64,000 bases of DNA from Candidatus Eiseniibacteriota bacterium. GTDB lineage: Bacteria; Eisenbacteria; RBG-16-71-46; CAIMUX01. The notes beneath the pieces were generated by a model. It saw only the letters and a program-made list of their open reading frames with translations. It was not told where the DNA came from and did not search any database. Numbering within the stretch: position 1 is the stretch's first letter; each line of letters starts with the position of its first letter. Both the position numbers and the translations under genes were made by a program. The DNA lies in assembly GCA_020633975.1 (NCBI GenBank), contig JACKCR010000003.1, positions 310,001 through 374,000 of the forward strand, written 5' to 3'. Below are positions 1-8,318 of the stretch, piece by piece.

Positions 1-977
1 TCCTCGTCGGAGCTCTCGGCGCTACGATCGCCGTCGTCTCCACAACCACAGCCGCGCTGGGCGCCGATGCGGAGAAGGCACTTCTGCTCTCCGTCGCCGT
101 CTCGCCCGATGCAGGAACCGTGCTCGCAGTCGGTCAGCACGGCACGATCCTGCGGCGAGAGTCGGTGGGAGGCGCCTGGACGCAGATCGACTCTCCGACC
201 GACGTCCTCCTGACCTGCGTCGAGTTCGCTGACGACCAACACGTCTTGGCCGGGGGCCACGACGCCACACTCCTCGGGAGCACCGACGCCGGTCGCACCT
301 GGTCGCTGCTCGAGTCCGACCCGGAAGCCGAAGCTCCATTTCTCTCGCTCTGGTTCGAGGACCCGATGCACGGATTTGCCCTGGGCGCGTACGGCCTCGT
401 CCTCGAAACGCTGGATGGCGGCGAAACTTGGGACGCACGCGACCTCGCGGAGGAAGGCCCGCATCTATATGGAGTGGCCTCGACGCCGGATGACTCCGTC
501 TTCGTCGCCGGCGAGTTCGGCACCTTGCTCCGCTCGGGCGACGGCGGGGAGACCTGGACCGTGCTCGACTCCCCGTATGACGGAACGTTCTTCGGCGCGC
601 TCGCCCTGTCGGGCGGTGCCGTGATCGTCTTCGGACTTCGCGGCAACGTCTACCGCAGCGACGACGCCGGTAGCACGTGGACCAAGATCGAGGTCGACGC
701 TTCGGCGTCGCTTCTGACCGGACTCGAACTCGCGGACGGAACCGTTGTCCTCGCCGGGCTCGCCGGCAGCGTGCTCGAAAGCCGCGACGGCGGTCGCTCG
801 TTCCAGCCGAAGAATCGAGCGGACAGGCTCGCATTGACTGGGTTGGTCTCGATCGGAGGCGAGGTCTGGGCGAGCTCGGAGCACGGAGTCGTCCCTCTTT
901 CGGGGAGCACGGCCCACGCCGATGTCCGGGCAGCCGCAAGCGCCGACCACGCTGACGCGGGAACCGACGCCCGATGA
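1..977 (+). CDS. YCF48-like secreted beta-propeller, 5' truncated by window edge
   Basis: The reading frame is already open at the left edge, so the first codons lie outside the window. The visible N-terminus is a hydrophobic stretch ending in an Ala-rich signal-peptidase-like site (around position 60), so the product is exported. The body carries repeated Asp-box turns of the form DxGxTW: DAGRTW, DGGETW twice, DAGSTW, and a diverged DGGRSF. These are the hallmark of BNR/YCF48 beta-propellers. The stop overlaps the ATG of the RND transporter (ATGA, 974-977), which implies translational coupling. YCF48-type proteins paired with an MMPL/RND permease are a recurring arrangement, often with DUF1302 and DUF1329 genes; those would lie upstream of this window. 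The role is probably a periplasmic partner of the exporter; the substrate is unknown. Confidence 0.8.
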   Translation, partial: LVGALGATIAVVSTTTAALGADAEKALLLSVAVSPDAGTVLAVGQHGTILRRESVGGAWTQIDSPTDVLLTCVEFADDQHVLAGGHDATLLGSTDAGRTWSLLESDPEAEAPFLSLWFEDPMHGFALGAYGLVLETLDGGETWDARDLAEEGPHLYGVASTPDDSVFVAGEFGTLLRSGDGGETWTVLDSPYDGTFFGALALSGGAVIVFGLRGNVYRSDDAGSTWTKIEVDASASLLTGLELADGTVVLAGLAGSVLESRDGGRSFQPKNRADRLALTGLVSIGGEVWASSEHGVVPLSGSTAHADVRAAASADHADAGTDAR

Positions 978-3289
978 CGAAGGCGCTCGAAGCACTCGTC
1001 TTCTCCAAGCGGATCTGGATCCTCGCGATCTTCGTGCTCCTCACCGTCTTCCTCGGCTACCGCTGTTCGCTCCTCCGGATCGACGCGGGATTCGAGAAGC
1101 TCCTCCCACTCGGTCACCCCTACATGAAGACCTACGTCGAGCACCGCGAGGCGTTCGGCGGAGCGAACCGGATCCTGATCGCGGTGCGCGCAAAAGACGG
1201 CGACATCTTCACACCCGAGTTCTTCGAGACACTCAAGGAAGTGACGGACGCTGTCTTCTTCCTGCCCGGCATCAACCGAAGCACGGTGCAGTCGCTCTTC
1301 ACGCCGAACGTGCGGTTCATCGAGATCGTGGAAGGCGGGTTCACCGGCGGTAACGTCGTCCCGGCGGACTTCCAGGGTACGGACGCGGACCTCGAAACGG
1401 TTCGAGAGAACGTCCTCAAGGCGGGGATCGTAGGACGCCTCGTCGCAAACGACTTCTCCGCCGCAATGATCACGGCACAGCTCGTCGAAACCGACCCGAC
1501 CACCGGTGAGAAGCTCGACTACATCATGGTGTCGAAGCTGCTCGAGAAGGACATCCGCGAGAAGTTCCAATCGGACGAGATCGACATCCACATCCTCGGC
1601 TTCGCGAAGGTGATGGGCGACATCGCAGCGGGCGCGTCCGGAGTGGCACTGTTCTTCCTCGTCGCACTCCTGGTGACGGCGATCCTGGTCTACCTCTTCA
1701 CCGTCTCGTGGCGACTCACGCTGCTCCCGCTCTTCTGCTCGATCATCGCCGTCGTCTGGTGCCTCGGGCTGCTTCAGCTCCTGGGCTACGGCATCGACCC
1801 GATGTCACTTCTCGTTCCGTTCCTCGTCTTCGCGATCGGGGTGTCGCACGGCGTCCAGATGGTCAACGCCTTTGGCGAGGGAGTCTGGAACGGCGTCCAC
1901 GGAGAGGATGCAGCGCGCGCGGCGTTCCGTTCGCTCCTCGTTCCGGGATGGATCGCGCTCCTCAGTGACACGGTCGGATTCCTGACGCTCCTCCTCATCA
2001 AGATCCGGATCATCCAGGAGCTCGCCATCACGGCGAGCCTCGGTGTGCTCGTGATCGTGGGGACGAACCTCATCCTGCTCCCGATCCTCCTCTCCTACAT
2101 CCGGCTCGGCGAGAAGTACAACCGACGGATCCACCGAAGCGCCGGACAGAAGGAACCGGTGTGGCGGTTCCTCACCAAGTTCACCGCACCGAGCGTCGCC
2201 CGCCCCACCGTCATGGTCGCGATTGCGCTCGGACTGATCGGCCTCTGGTACGGGCGCGGGATCGCGATCGGCGACACCCAGGCAGGCGTTCCCGAACTCC
2301 GTCCCGACTCCCGCTACAACCGCGACACGGCGATGGTGACGGAGAAGTTCTCGATCGGCCTCGACATCCTGAGTGTCATCGTCGAGACGGTGCCCGACGG
2401 ATGCATCGAGTATGACGTGATGGACGGAATCGACGACTTCGAGTGGCAGATGTCACAGGTACCCGGTGTGCAGTCGACGCTGTCGCTCGCCAAGGTGGCG
2501 AAAGTCGTGAACGCCGGATGGAACGAAGGCCACCCGGCGTGGCGGATCATCCCGCGCAACCCCGCGACTCTGTCCCAAGCCGTCTCGCCGGTCGAAACGT
2601 CGAGCGGACTCCTCAACAGCGACTGTTCGACCATGCCGGTCATGCTCTTCCTGGAAGACCACCGCGCCGAGACGATCGACCGAGTCGTCGCGGCAGCCGA
2701 AGACTGGGCGGTGGATCACGACTCGGACCGCCACACGTTCCGACTCGCCACCGGCAACGTCGGCGTAATGGCGGCGACGAATCAGGTCGTCGAACAGGCG
2801 CAGTTCCAGATGCTGCTCTACGTGTACGCGGCCGTCGTCCTCCTCTGCCTCCTCACGTTCCGCTCCGTGCGAGCGAGCTTCTGCATCATCCTGCCGCTCG
2901 CACTCACTTCGATGCTCGGCTACGGACTCATGACCTGGCTCGGGATCGGACTCAAGACGACGACACTCCCGGTCGCCGCCCTCGGTGTCGGTATCGGAGT
3001 CGACTACGGCATCTACATCTTCAGCCGGATGAAGGCAGAGCTCGAAGCCGGTCTCTCGATCTCGAAGGCCTACCGCGACACCTTGCGCGTCGCCGGGAAC
3101 GCAGTGCTCGTGACCGGGCTGACCCTCGCGATCGGAGTGTCTACGTGGATCGCGTCGGATCTCCAGTTCCAGGCCGACATGGGTGTGCTGCTCACCTTCA
3201 TGTTCCTCGCGAACATGCTCGGCGCGATTCTGCTGCTGCCTGCTCTCGCGACTCTGCTGTATCGGCCCAAGCGACGAGCGGCGGCGTAG
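974..3289 (+). CDS. RND/MMPL-family exporter
   Basis: The protein has 771 aa and two homologous halves typical of the RND superfamily. In each half an N-terminal membrane helix is followed by a large extracytoplasmic domain and a cluster of about five membrane helices. The clusters lie near residues 215-375 and 615-765, and the second contains the GVGIGVDYGIYIFSRMK stretch characteristic of MMPL/SSD-type permeases. The length matches the MMPL/hopanoid-exporter branch, which is shorter than AcrB (about 1040 aa). It likely moves a lipid or other hydrophobic substrate across or out of the inner membrane using proton motive force. It is coupled by ATGA overlap to the YCF48-like gene upstream. The substrate cannot be inferred. 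Confidence 0.9.
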   Translation: MTKALEALVFSKRIWILAIFVLLTVFLGYRCSLLRIDAGFEKLLPLGHPYMKTYVEHREAFGGANRILIAVRAKDGDIFTPEFFETLKEVTDAVFFLPGINRSTVQSLFTPNVRFIEIVEGGFTGGNVVPADFQGTDADLETVRENVLKAGIVGRLVANDFSAAMITAQLVETDPTTGEKLDYIMVSKLLEKDIREKFQSDEIDIHILGFAKVMGDIAAGASGVALFFLVALLVTAILVYLFTVSWRLTLLPLFCSIIAVVWCLGLLQLLGYGIDPMSLLVPFLVFAIGVSHGVQMVNAFGEGVWNGVHGEDAARAAFRSLLVPGWIALLSDTVGFLTLLLIKIRIIQELAITASLGVLVIVGTNLILLPILLSYIRLGEKYNRRIHRSAGQKEPVWRFLTKFTAPSVARPTVMVAIALGLIGLWYGRGIAIGDTQAGVPELRPDSRYNRDTAMVTEKFSIGLDILSVIVETVPDGCIEYDVMDGIDDFEWQMSQVPGVQSTLSLAKVAKVVNAGWNEGHPAWRIIPRNPATLSQAVSPVETSSGLLNSDCSTMPVMLFLEDHRAETIDRVVAAAEDWAVDHDSDRHTFRLATGNVGVMAATNQVVEQAQFQMLLYVYAAVVLLCLLTFRSVRASFCIILPLALTSMLGYGLMTWLGIGLKTTTLPVAALGVGIGVDYGIYIFSRMKAELEAGLSISKAYRDTLRVAGNAVLVTGLTLAIGVSTWIASDLQFQADMGVLLTFMFLANMLGAILLLPALATLLYRPKRRAAA

Positions 3290-3353
3290 ACGCAAAGCCC
3301 CGGCGGACCAGCGGCCCACCGACGTAGTGGCAAACGGACGAATGCGAGGCTCG

Positions 3354-3812
3354 ATGAAACCTGTCCGGCTCAGCCTCAAAGCGATCATCATCGAGGACGA
3401 TCACGTCCTCATGATCAAGAACCGGGACGACACCGGCGATTGGTACATGCTCCCTGGTGGCGGCCAAGAACATGGCGAGACGGTCCCGTCAGCGCTGAGT
3501 CGTGAGTGCCGCGAGGAAGTCGGTTCCGGAGTCGAAATCGGCAGGCTTCGATTCATCCGGGACTACATTGGCGCCCACCACGAGTTCGCCGAGCACGACG
3601 GGGACGCGCACCAGGTCGAGCTGATGTTCGAGTGCCGACTCACGGGAACGCCACGGATGGGAGACGTCCCGGACCCGATGCAGACAGGCGTGGAGTGGCT
3701 GGGACTCGACGACCTACAGCGTCACCGGATCTATCCGGCCGCGCTCAAGCAACTACTCCTGACTGGGCATGGAGGAAACGGAGCGCCGATCTATCTGGGC
3801 GACGTCAACTGA
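3354..3812 (+). CDS. Nudix hydrolase
   Basis: The protein has 152 aa. A complete Nudix box lies near residues 31-53: GGGQEHGE, seven residues, then RECREEVG, matching GX5EX7REUXEEXGU. The catalytic Glu pair that binds Mg is present. The enzyme should hydrolyse a nucleoside diphosphate linked to another moiety; the substrate cannot be told from sequence. I chose the ATG at 3354 because GAGG lies just upstream and the protein then begins directly with the first beta strand. An in-frame ATG at 3342 is the alternative. It sits 64 bp behind the RND gene and may be co-transcribed. Confidence 0.85.
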   Translation: MKPVRLSLKAIIIEDDHVLMIKNRDDTGDWYMLPGGGQEHGETVPSALSRECREEVGSGVEIGRLRFIRDYIGAHHEFAEHDGDAHQVELMFECRLTGTPRMGDVPDPMQTGVEWLGLDDLQRHRIYPAALKQLLLTGHGGNGAPIYLGDVN

Positions 3813-3878
3813 GGCGACTTCAACTGAGGCGACGCCGGTCGGCGAACAGCGGTTGTGGGTGACGACGTTCGGAGCTGC

Positions 3879-4562
3879 CTACGCCGCCTTCTCCTTCATC
3901 TCGTACCCGGGTGGGCACCCATCGTTCAGGAACAGTTCGATGTCCTCCGGATCGAAGTCCGCGAACAGGCCCCGGCTCTCGTGGAGCCCGATCAGCATCT
4001 CTGCGAGCTGCGGATCGAAGCGATGCCCTGATTCCCGACGGAGTTCGGCGTAGGCCTCTTCGATCGAGAGGCCAGCCCGGTACGGCCGATCCGACGTCAT
4101 GGCGTCGAATGCGGAGACGACCGCGAGGATCCGACTGGCCAAGGGAATAGCTGACCCGGCCAGGCCGTCGGGCCGACCGGAGCCATCATACCGTTCGTTC
4201 AGGTGTCGAATGACCAGCGCAACTCCGCCCAGGGAAGGGATTTCGCCGAGTGCCTGGGAAGAGATCTCCGTGTGGGTCGCCATTCGAGTCCGCTCCTCCT
4301 CGTCGAGAGGACCGGGCTTCTGGAGCATTCCGAACAGGACTGCCTTCTTCCCGAGATCCTGGAGGAGACCGGCATATTCCAGATCAAAAAGTCCGTTATC
4401 ATCGAACTCGAGTTCGCGACCGATCCGGTGCGCGTACTTGGAACAGCGGTAGCTTCGGCCATGCGTGAACGGGTCCCCTGCGTCCATGGCGAGGGACATC
4501 ATTCGGACGAGGCGGAGGGTCGCATCGTCCCTCAGGCCAAGCGTGTGATCGGGATCGCGCAT
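3879..4562 (-). CDS. Degenerate HD-GYP domain protein
   Basis: The protein has 227 aa. The fold signature of HD-GYP phosphodiesterases is clear: YDGSGRPDGLAG, then AFDAMTSDRPYRA, then FDPQLAEMLI. However, key metal ligands are changed. The HD dyad reads QD (LLQDLGKK), the HH pair reads HL (IRHLNERYDGSG), and the late Asp before AFDAMT is Ser. Only HTE (the HxE His) remains as in active enzymes. The protein therefore probably binds a partner or nucleotide without hydrolysing cyclic-di-GMP; that is inference. The start at 4562 follows AGGGAGA; longer in-frame starts exist at 4586 and 4667. It is divergent from the FHA-GAF gene, which carries a related degenerate domain. Confidence 0.75.
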   Translation of the reverse strand: MRDPDHTLGLRDDATLRLVRMMSLAMDAGDPFTHGRSYRCSKYAHRIGRELEFDDNGLFDLEYAGLLQDLGKKAVLFGMLQKPGPLDEEERTRMATHTEISSQALGEIPSLGGVALVIRHLNERYDGSGRPDGLAGSAIPLASRILAVVSAFDAMTSDRPYRAGLSIEEAYAELRRESGHRFDPQLAEMLIGLHESRGLFADFDPEDIELFLNDGCPPGYEMKEKAA

Positions 4563-4729
4563 CCTGGTATCTCCCTTCCCGTTCATATAGTTCGGCCCGT
4601 CGATCCCGCAAGTTGACGGCGAATCCGCCTCACCATGAGCCGGCCCCGAGACGATCGAGAGGAGCAAGGGATTCGGGGACCCGCCACCCGGCCCAACGCC
4701 CAGGCCGCACCGGAGAATCGAGCAACAGG

Positions 4730-6118
4730 ATGCTACGCCTCACGATCTCACGCCCGGGACACGACATCACAGAAGCCACGTTCGTGGGTGACGTCGTCAC
4801 CATCGGCCGGGCCGCCGACAACCAACTTCAGCTCGAGGACGACGCCGTCTCCAGCCACCACGGCAGGCTGGAGCAACGGGGACGACAGCTCGTCTACACG
4901 GACCTCGGGAGCACCAACGGCACCATCCTCTACCACGAGGGCCGGGCCCTCGCGATCACGGGTCGACAGGTCCGGGGTCAGCTGGTCGCCGAGCACGACC
5001 GGATCCGGATCGGAGCCTTCTCGCTGCAAGTGGAGTCGTCGGATCCACGCATCGGGCAGCACGAAACCCAGGTACTCGAAACCCAATCGCTCCGCACCGA
5101 AGCACTCATCGGAAGCGGGATGCTCGCCGGAGTGGACCCGCGGAAAGGGGAGCGGATCCTCGCCATGATCGCGGACGGCCACGCGACCTTGGGCTCGATG
5201 ACCCGGCTCTGCGCATGCCTCAAGGATCACCTCTTCCGCCTGTTCCCGAAAGCGACCCACCTCTCGATCGTCCAGCGTGATCAGCACGGGGGAAGCCTCG
5301 TGGTCGTTGCGCATCAGAGCCGGAAGGGCGATGCATCGGAAGTGCGGATCAGTCACACCATCGTCCAGCGCGCGATGCGCGACGAAGTCGCGCTGCTCCT
5401 GGTCGACGCGGGGAAGGAACTCCAGAACGCACACAGCGTCGTCCTCTCGCAGATCGAGACTGCGATCTGTGCTCCGCTTCGGAACTCGGCAGGTACCTTC
5501 GGAGCACTCCAGCTCGACGTTCGTGGGACCCGCGGACAGACGCTCGACGGTGCAGACCTCGCGTTGCTCGTTGGAATCGCGGACTTCGTCGCCGTGCTGG
5601 TCGACAACCAACGTCAGCTCCAAGGTGCACACAACGGTGTACTGGCTGCGCTGGATAGTCTGATGCGCGAGCGCGAAGTCACGAATCGGGAAGGTGTGAC
5701 GCGAGCTCGTCGCATTCGCACTCTGGCCGTCTCCATCGGCCGGGCGCTCCGTCTTTCGTCACGCGAACTCGAGCTGCTGAATGCATCGGCATCACTCCTC
5801 GCATGGCCGCGCTCCGGCCCGCCGTCCATGTACTATCCGGACGCACTCCACGACGCGCCGTTCATCGCGTCCTGTTGTGACGAACGTCTCGATGGATCGG
5901 GACCGCACGGACTCATCGCCGACGACATCACTCTTCCCACGCGGATCATCGGGCTCGCGTGCCACGTCGTCGATCAAGCCGGCCACACAAGCCAGGCCCA
6001 GCTATGGGAGCAATTGGAAGCCGACCGTGAGACTGTTTGGGACCCACGCTGTCTCGACGCGCTGCGCTCCCTCTTTGCGGAGTCGGAGCGTCCGGTTGGG
6101 GAAGTCGAGGCAGCGTAG
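4730..6118 (+). CDS. FHA-GAF-degenerate HD-GYP regulator
   Basis: The protein has 462 aa. It begins with an FHA domain (about residues 1-100: GRAADNQLQLED, SSHHGRL, DLGSTNGT) that retains the Arg, Ser and Asn expected to bind phosphothreonine. A GAF-like domain follows (about 150-300, ending GTFGALQLDVRG... and a helix). The C-terminal part resembles HD-GYP only in outline: DERLDGSGPHGL and LPTRIIGLACHVVD are recognisable, but the HD, HH and GYP residues are gone. It is probably a signalling adaptor that reads phosphorylation and a small ligand. The start at 4730 is preceded by GGAGAA and puts the FHA domain at the N-terminus. An upstream in-frame ATG at 4613 would add a basic, unstructured stretch. 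Confidence 0.75.
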   Translation: MLRLTISRPGHDITEATFVGDVVTIGRAADNQLQLEDDAVSSHHGRLEQRGRQLVYTDLGSTNGTILYHEGRALAITGRQVRGQLVAEHDRIRIGAFSLQVESSDPRIGQHETQVLETQSLRTEALIGSGMLAGVDPRKGERILAMIADGHATLGSMTRLCACLKDHLFRLFPKATHLSIVQRDQHGGSLVVVAHQSRKGDASEVRISHTIVQRAMRDEVALLLVDAGKELQNAHSVVLSQIETAICAPLRNSAGTFGALQLDVRGTRGQTLDGADLALLVGIADFVAVLVDNQRQLQGAHNGVLAALDSLMREREVTNREGVTRARRIRTLAVSIGRALRLSSRELELLNASASLLAWPRSGPPSMYYPDALHDAPFIASCCDERLDGSGPHGLIADDITLPTRIIGLACHVVDQAGHTSQAQLWEQLEADRETVWDPRCLDALRSLFAESERPVGEVEAA

Positions 6119-6152
6119 CGAACGGGCTCAGCGGCGTCCCGACACGCACCGA

Positions 6153-6176
6153 CCGACTCTCAGTGCTGGGAGTCGG
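6153..6176. terminator. Possible weak bidirectional terminator hairpin
   Basis: CCGACTC (6153-6159) pairs with GAGTCGG (6170-6176) between the convergent ends of the FHA-GAF gene and the lipoprotein gene. There is no T tract on either side, so termination activity is uncertain. Confidence 0.3.
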
Positions 6177-6251
6177 CCGTCCCGGACCTCGACTCAGCCC
6201 TCCTCATCACAGTCGTGCTCGTCGAGATCGTCCTCGTCTCGGTCGTTCTCG

Positions 6252-7826
6252 TCACGGCCGGTAACGGATCAGATACGACAGCGTGAGTGGATCCGGCTCC
6301 TCGATGAAGTCCAGGATGTAGCGTTCGATCAGCCGGTACGCGTCGGGATCGTACTCCGTCGCCGGGAGCCACCACGCGACGCGTGCGATGTAGTTCGGCG
6401 TGTACTGAACCTGGCAGCCGATCCGCGTATTGAAGATACCGAGGTCGGGCCGATAGATCTGGCGGCTCACCGTCCGCCCCAGCGCCTCGATGTCCTCACG
6501 ACCGAAGACGACACCGAGGTTCGCGAGCTTGGGGATCGGTTCCGCCGTGATCGCTCCATGCGAGATCTCCTCGCAGAGCACGACCTTCGCTTCTGGTCGA
6601 CTCTCCCCGGGACGGAGCCTTCGAGGGCGACCAGGTGCGTACTGCCAGATGTATCCGCCCTCGGACGTGGTAACGACTCTTGAACGGAAGTACTCGAGCA
6701 GCGCCGTCCCGCGGGTGCGAAGCGACTCGTCTCCAGTGAGCTCGGAGGCCAGGATCAAATCGTAGGCGAAGACGTTCTGGCAGTTGAACGGCTGGGCCTC
6801 GGTAATCGAACCGTCGTCGAGGTAGTAACCCTCGTTCTCGTCGTAGCCCGGGCGATAGGTTCCGTCGAAGAAGCGAAGTGACTCGACACACCGAGCGAGC
6901 AACTCCGCACGCTCCTCCGCCGGAGCCCAGTCCACGTCGAGAGCTGTGGTCACCGATCCTCCGCCCCGCCCGCTCAGTCCTGGAGACGTCCCCATCGCGG
7001 CACTGAGCCTCCCCTCGAGCGCGAGAAGCGTCTCCAGGATCGGTTCGAGAATGAGTCCGGTGTGAACGAGATAGTGCGTGCGCACGCCAGGGTTGTAGCG
7101 ACTGCTTCCCCACACCGGCAGCGACTTTCCCTTGGCGTCGACCAAGCCGCGGAGGTCGTCGCGCCAGCCCATGGCGCTTTGACTGAAACGCCAACAGAGT
7201 TCCAGATAGCGGAGGTCGGAAGTCTCCGCATAGAGCGTGAGAAGCCCTTCGAAGCGGCGACTCGCATCCCAGGCGAGCTTCCCATCCTCGTTGGAGGGAA
7301 GTCCCTCGAGGTACGTATGCCAGTAGCTCTCGGGGAACCGCCTTTCGAACTGCTCCACGGAGACGAGAGATGCCGCGTCACGTCCGAGCGGCGTGGCGTG
7401 GTCCTTCCAGTACCGCTCGACCAGGTGGGCGAGCTCCCGCTCCTGCCCGGTGAGAGGCGGCGTCTCACTCGACATCGAGACACCGGACGAACCAACCGGC
7501 GTCGAGACCTCGGACGGTTTCGACGACGAGACGCCGGACGGACTCACCGACGCACCTGGATCATTCGCATCCAGAGCCGGCCCGCTCGAGGCACAACCGG
7601 GGACCAAACCGAGAACAGGAGCGAAGACGAGTGCAAGGAGGTCGAGCCCTATGGCCCGGGACCTGAAGACGCAGAAACCGACGACGCAGAAACCGACGGC
7701 GCGGGACGCGACGCCACGGGAACTGACAACGCCGGACCCGACGCCACGGGAACGGATCGACGTACGCCTGTCTCCAGGCCCTCCAAACGTCGTGCTACAC
7801 TCGTGTCGATGCGAAAGAAAGCCCAA
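6252..7826 (-). CDS. Lipoprotein of unknown family, likely all-helical enzyme-like domain
   Basis: A hydrophobic signal segment ends in the lipobox-like LVPGC (Cys codon at about 7595), so the mature protein should be lipid-anchored. A Ser/Thr/Pro-rich linker follows, then about 420 residues rich in helices with aromatic pairs (ERYWKDH, YWHTYLEGL, RSRNTH-like loops, GYYLDDGSITEAQPFNCQN, CEEISHGA). The pattern resembles alpha/alpha-toroid glycan-active enzymes, but I do not recognise the family. The start is unresolved. No ATG, GTG or TTG lies close to the signal segment; the nearest is a TTG at 7826, and the frame stays open to an ATG at 7949 inside the opposite gene. The 5' part contains short tandem repeats (7668-7753) that may have expanded. 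Confidence 0.55.
   Translation of the reverse strand: MGFLSHRHECSTTFGGPGDRRTSIRSRGVGSGVVSSRGVASRAVGFCVVGFCVFRSRAIGLDLLALVFAPVLGLVPGCASSGPALDANDPGASVSPSGVSSSKPSEVSTPVGSSGVSMSSETPPLTGQERELAHLVERYWKDHATPLGRDAASLVSVEQFERRFPESYWHTYLEGLPSNEDGKLAWDASRRFEGLLTLYAETSDLRYLELCWRFSQSAMGWRDDLRGLVDAKGKSLPVWGSSRYNPGVRTHYLVHTGLILEPILETLLALEGRLSAAMGTSPGLSGRGGGSVTTALDVDWAPAEERAELLARCVESLRFFDGTYRPGYDENEGYYLDDGSITEAQPFNCQNVFAYDLILASELTGDESLRTRGTALLEYFRSRVVTTSEGGYIWQYAPGRPRRLRPGESRPEAKVVLCEEISHGAITAEPIPKLANLGVVFGREDIEALGRTVSRQIYRPDLGIFNTRIGCQVQYTPNYIARVAWWLPATEYDPDAYRLIERYILDFIEEPDPLTLSYLIRYRP
7668..7753. repeat. Short tandem repeats
   Basis: GACGCAGAAACCGAC occurs as a perfect 15-bp tandem pair (7668-7682, 7683-7697). 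CGACGCCACGGGAAC occurs twice with 30-bp spacing (7709-7723, 7739-7753). The period stays a multiple of three, so the minus-strand lipoprotein frame is kept. Confidence 0.8.
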
Positions 7827-8318
7827 CCGAAACCTCTCGACCGATCCTACTACCTCTGGTCGCTTCTCCTGCTCATCGTCCTCGCGATCTTCTGTGGGAC
7901 CACGATGTGCGGGAGGACATTCGTCGACTTCCAGCGCTCCTGGATCCAAACGGCGCGCTCGGCGCGTACACTCGACTTCGAGTACCGACGCCAGCTCACC
8001 TACGACCAGACCTACTCAGTCCTGAAGTTCATCGTCGACCAGACTCCCGAGGACGCCGTCATCCTCTTTCCACCAAGGCAGTTCATCATCGACGAAGTCG
8101 GATCTGGGATTCCACTCCTGGCCAGCCCGTCCAGCGCCTACAGCTTCATCTATCCCCGCATCCCTGTCCACTTCGGCGACGACTCTCCTCGCAAGGACGA
8201 CCTCACCCATCTGCTCGTCTGGAATCACTGGGCCCTGGATAGGATCGGACTCCAGCCGACGGAAGACAACCAGGTCGCCATCTACGAATGGCCCGAGGGG
8301 TTGAGGCCAGACTGGTGA
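7809..8318 (+). CDS. Small single-pass membrane protein, unknown function
   Basis: The protein has 169 aa with a basic N-terminus (MRKKAQPKP), one membrane helix at about residues 15-35, and a C-terminal extracytoplasmic domain of about 130 residues (TYDQTYSVLKFIVDQTPEDA, PPRQFIIDEVGSG). The first-helix/soluble-domain layout suggests a subunit that works with the polytopic protein encoded next. The two genes overlap as GTGA (8315-8318). I do not recognise a family. Confidence 0.65.
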   Translation: MRKKAQPKPLDRSYYLWSLLLLIVLAIFCGTTMCGRTFVDFQRSWIQTARSARTLDFEYRRQLTYDQTYSVLKFIVDQTPEDAVILFPPRQFIIDEVGSGIPLLASPSSAYSFIYPRIPVHFGDDSPRKDDLTHLLVWNHWALDRIGLQPTEDNQVAIYEWPEGLRPDW

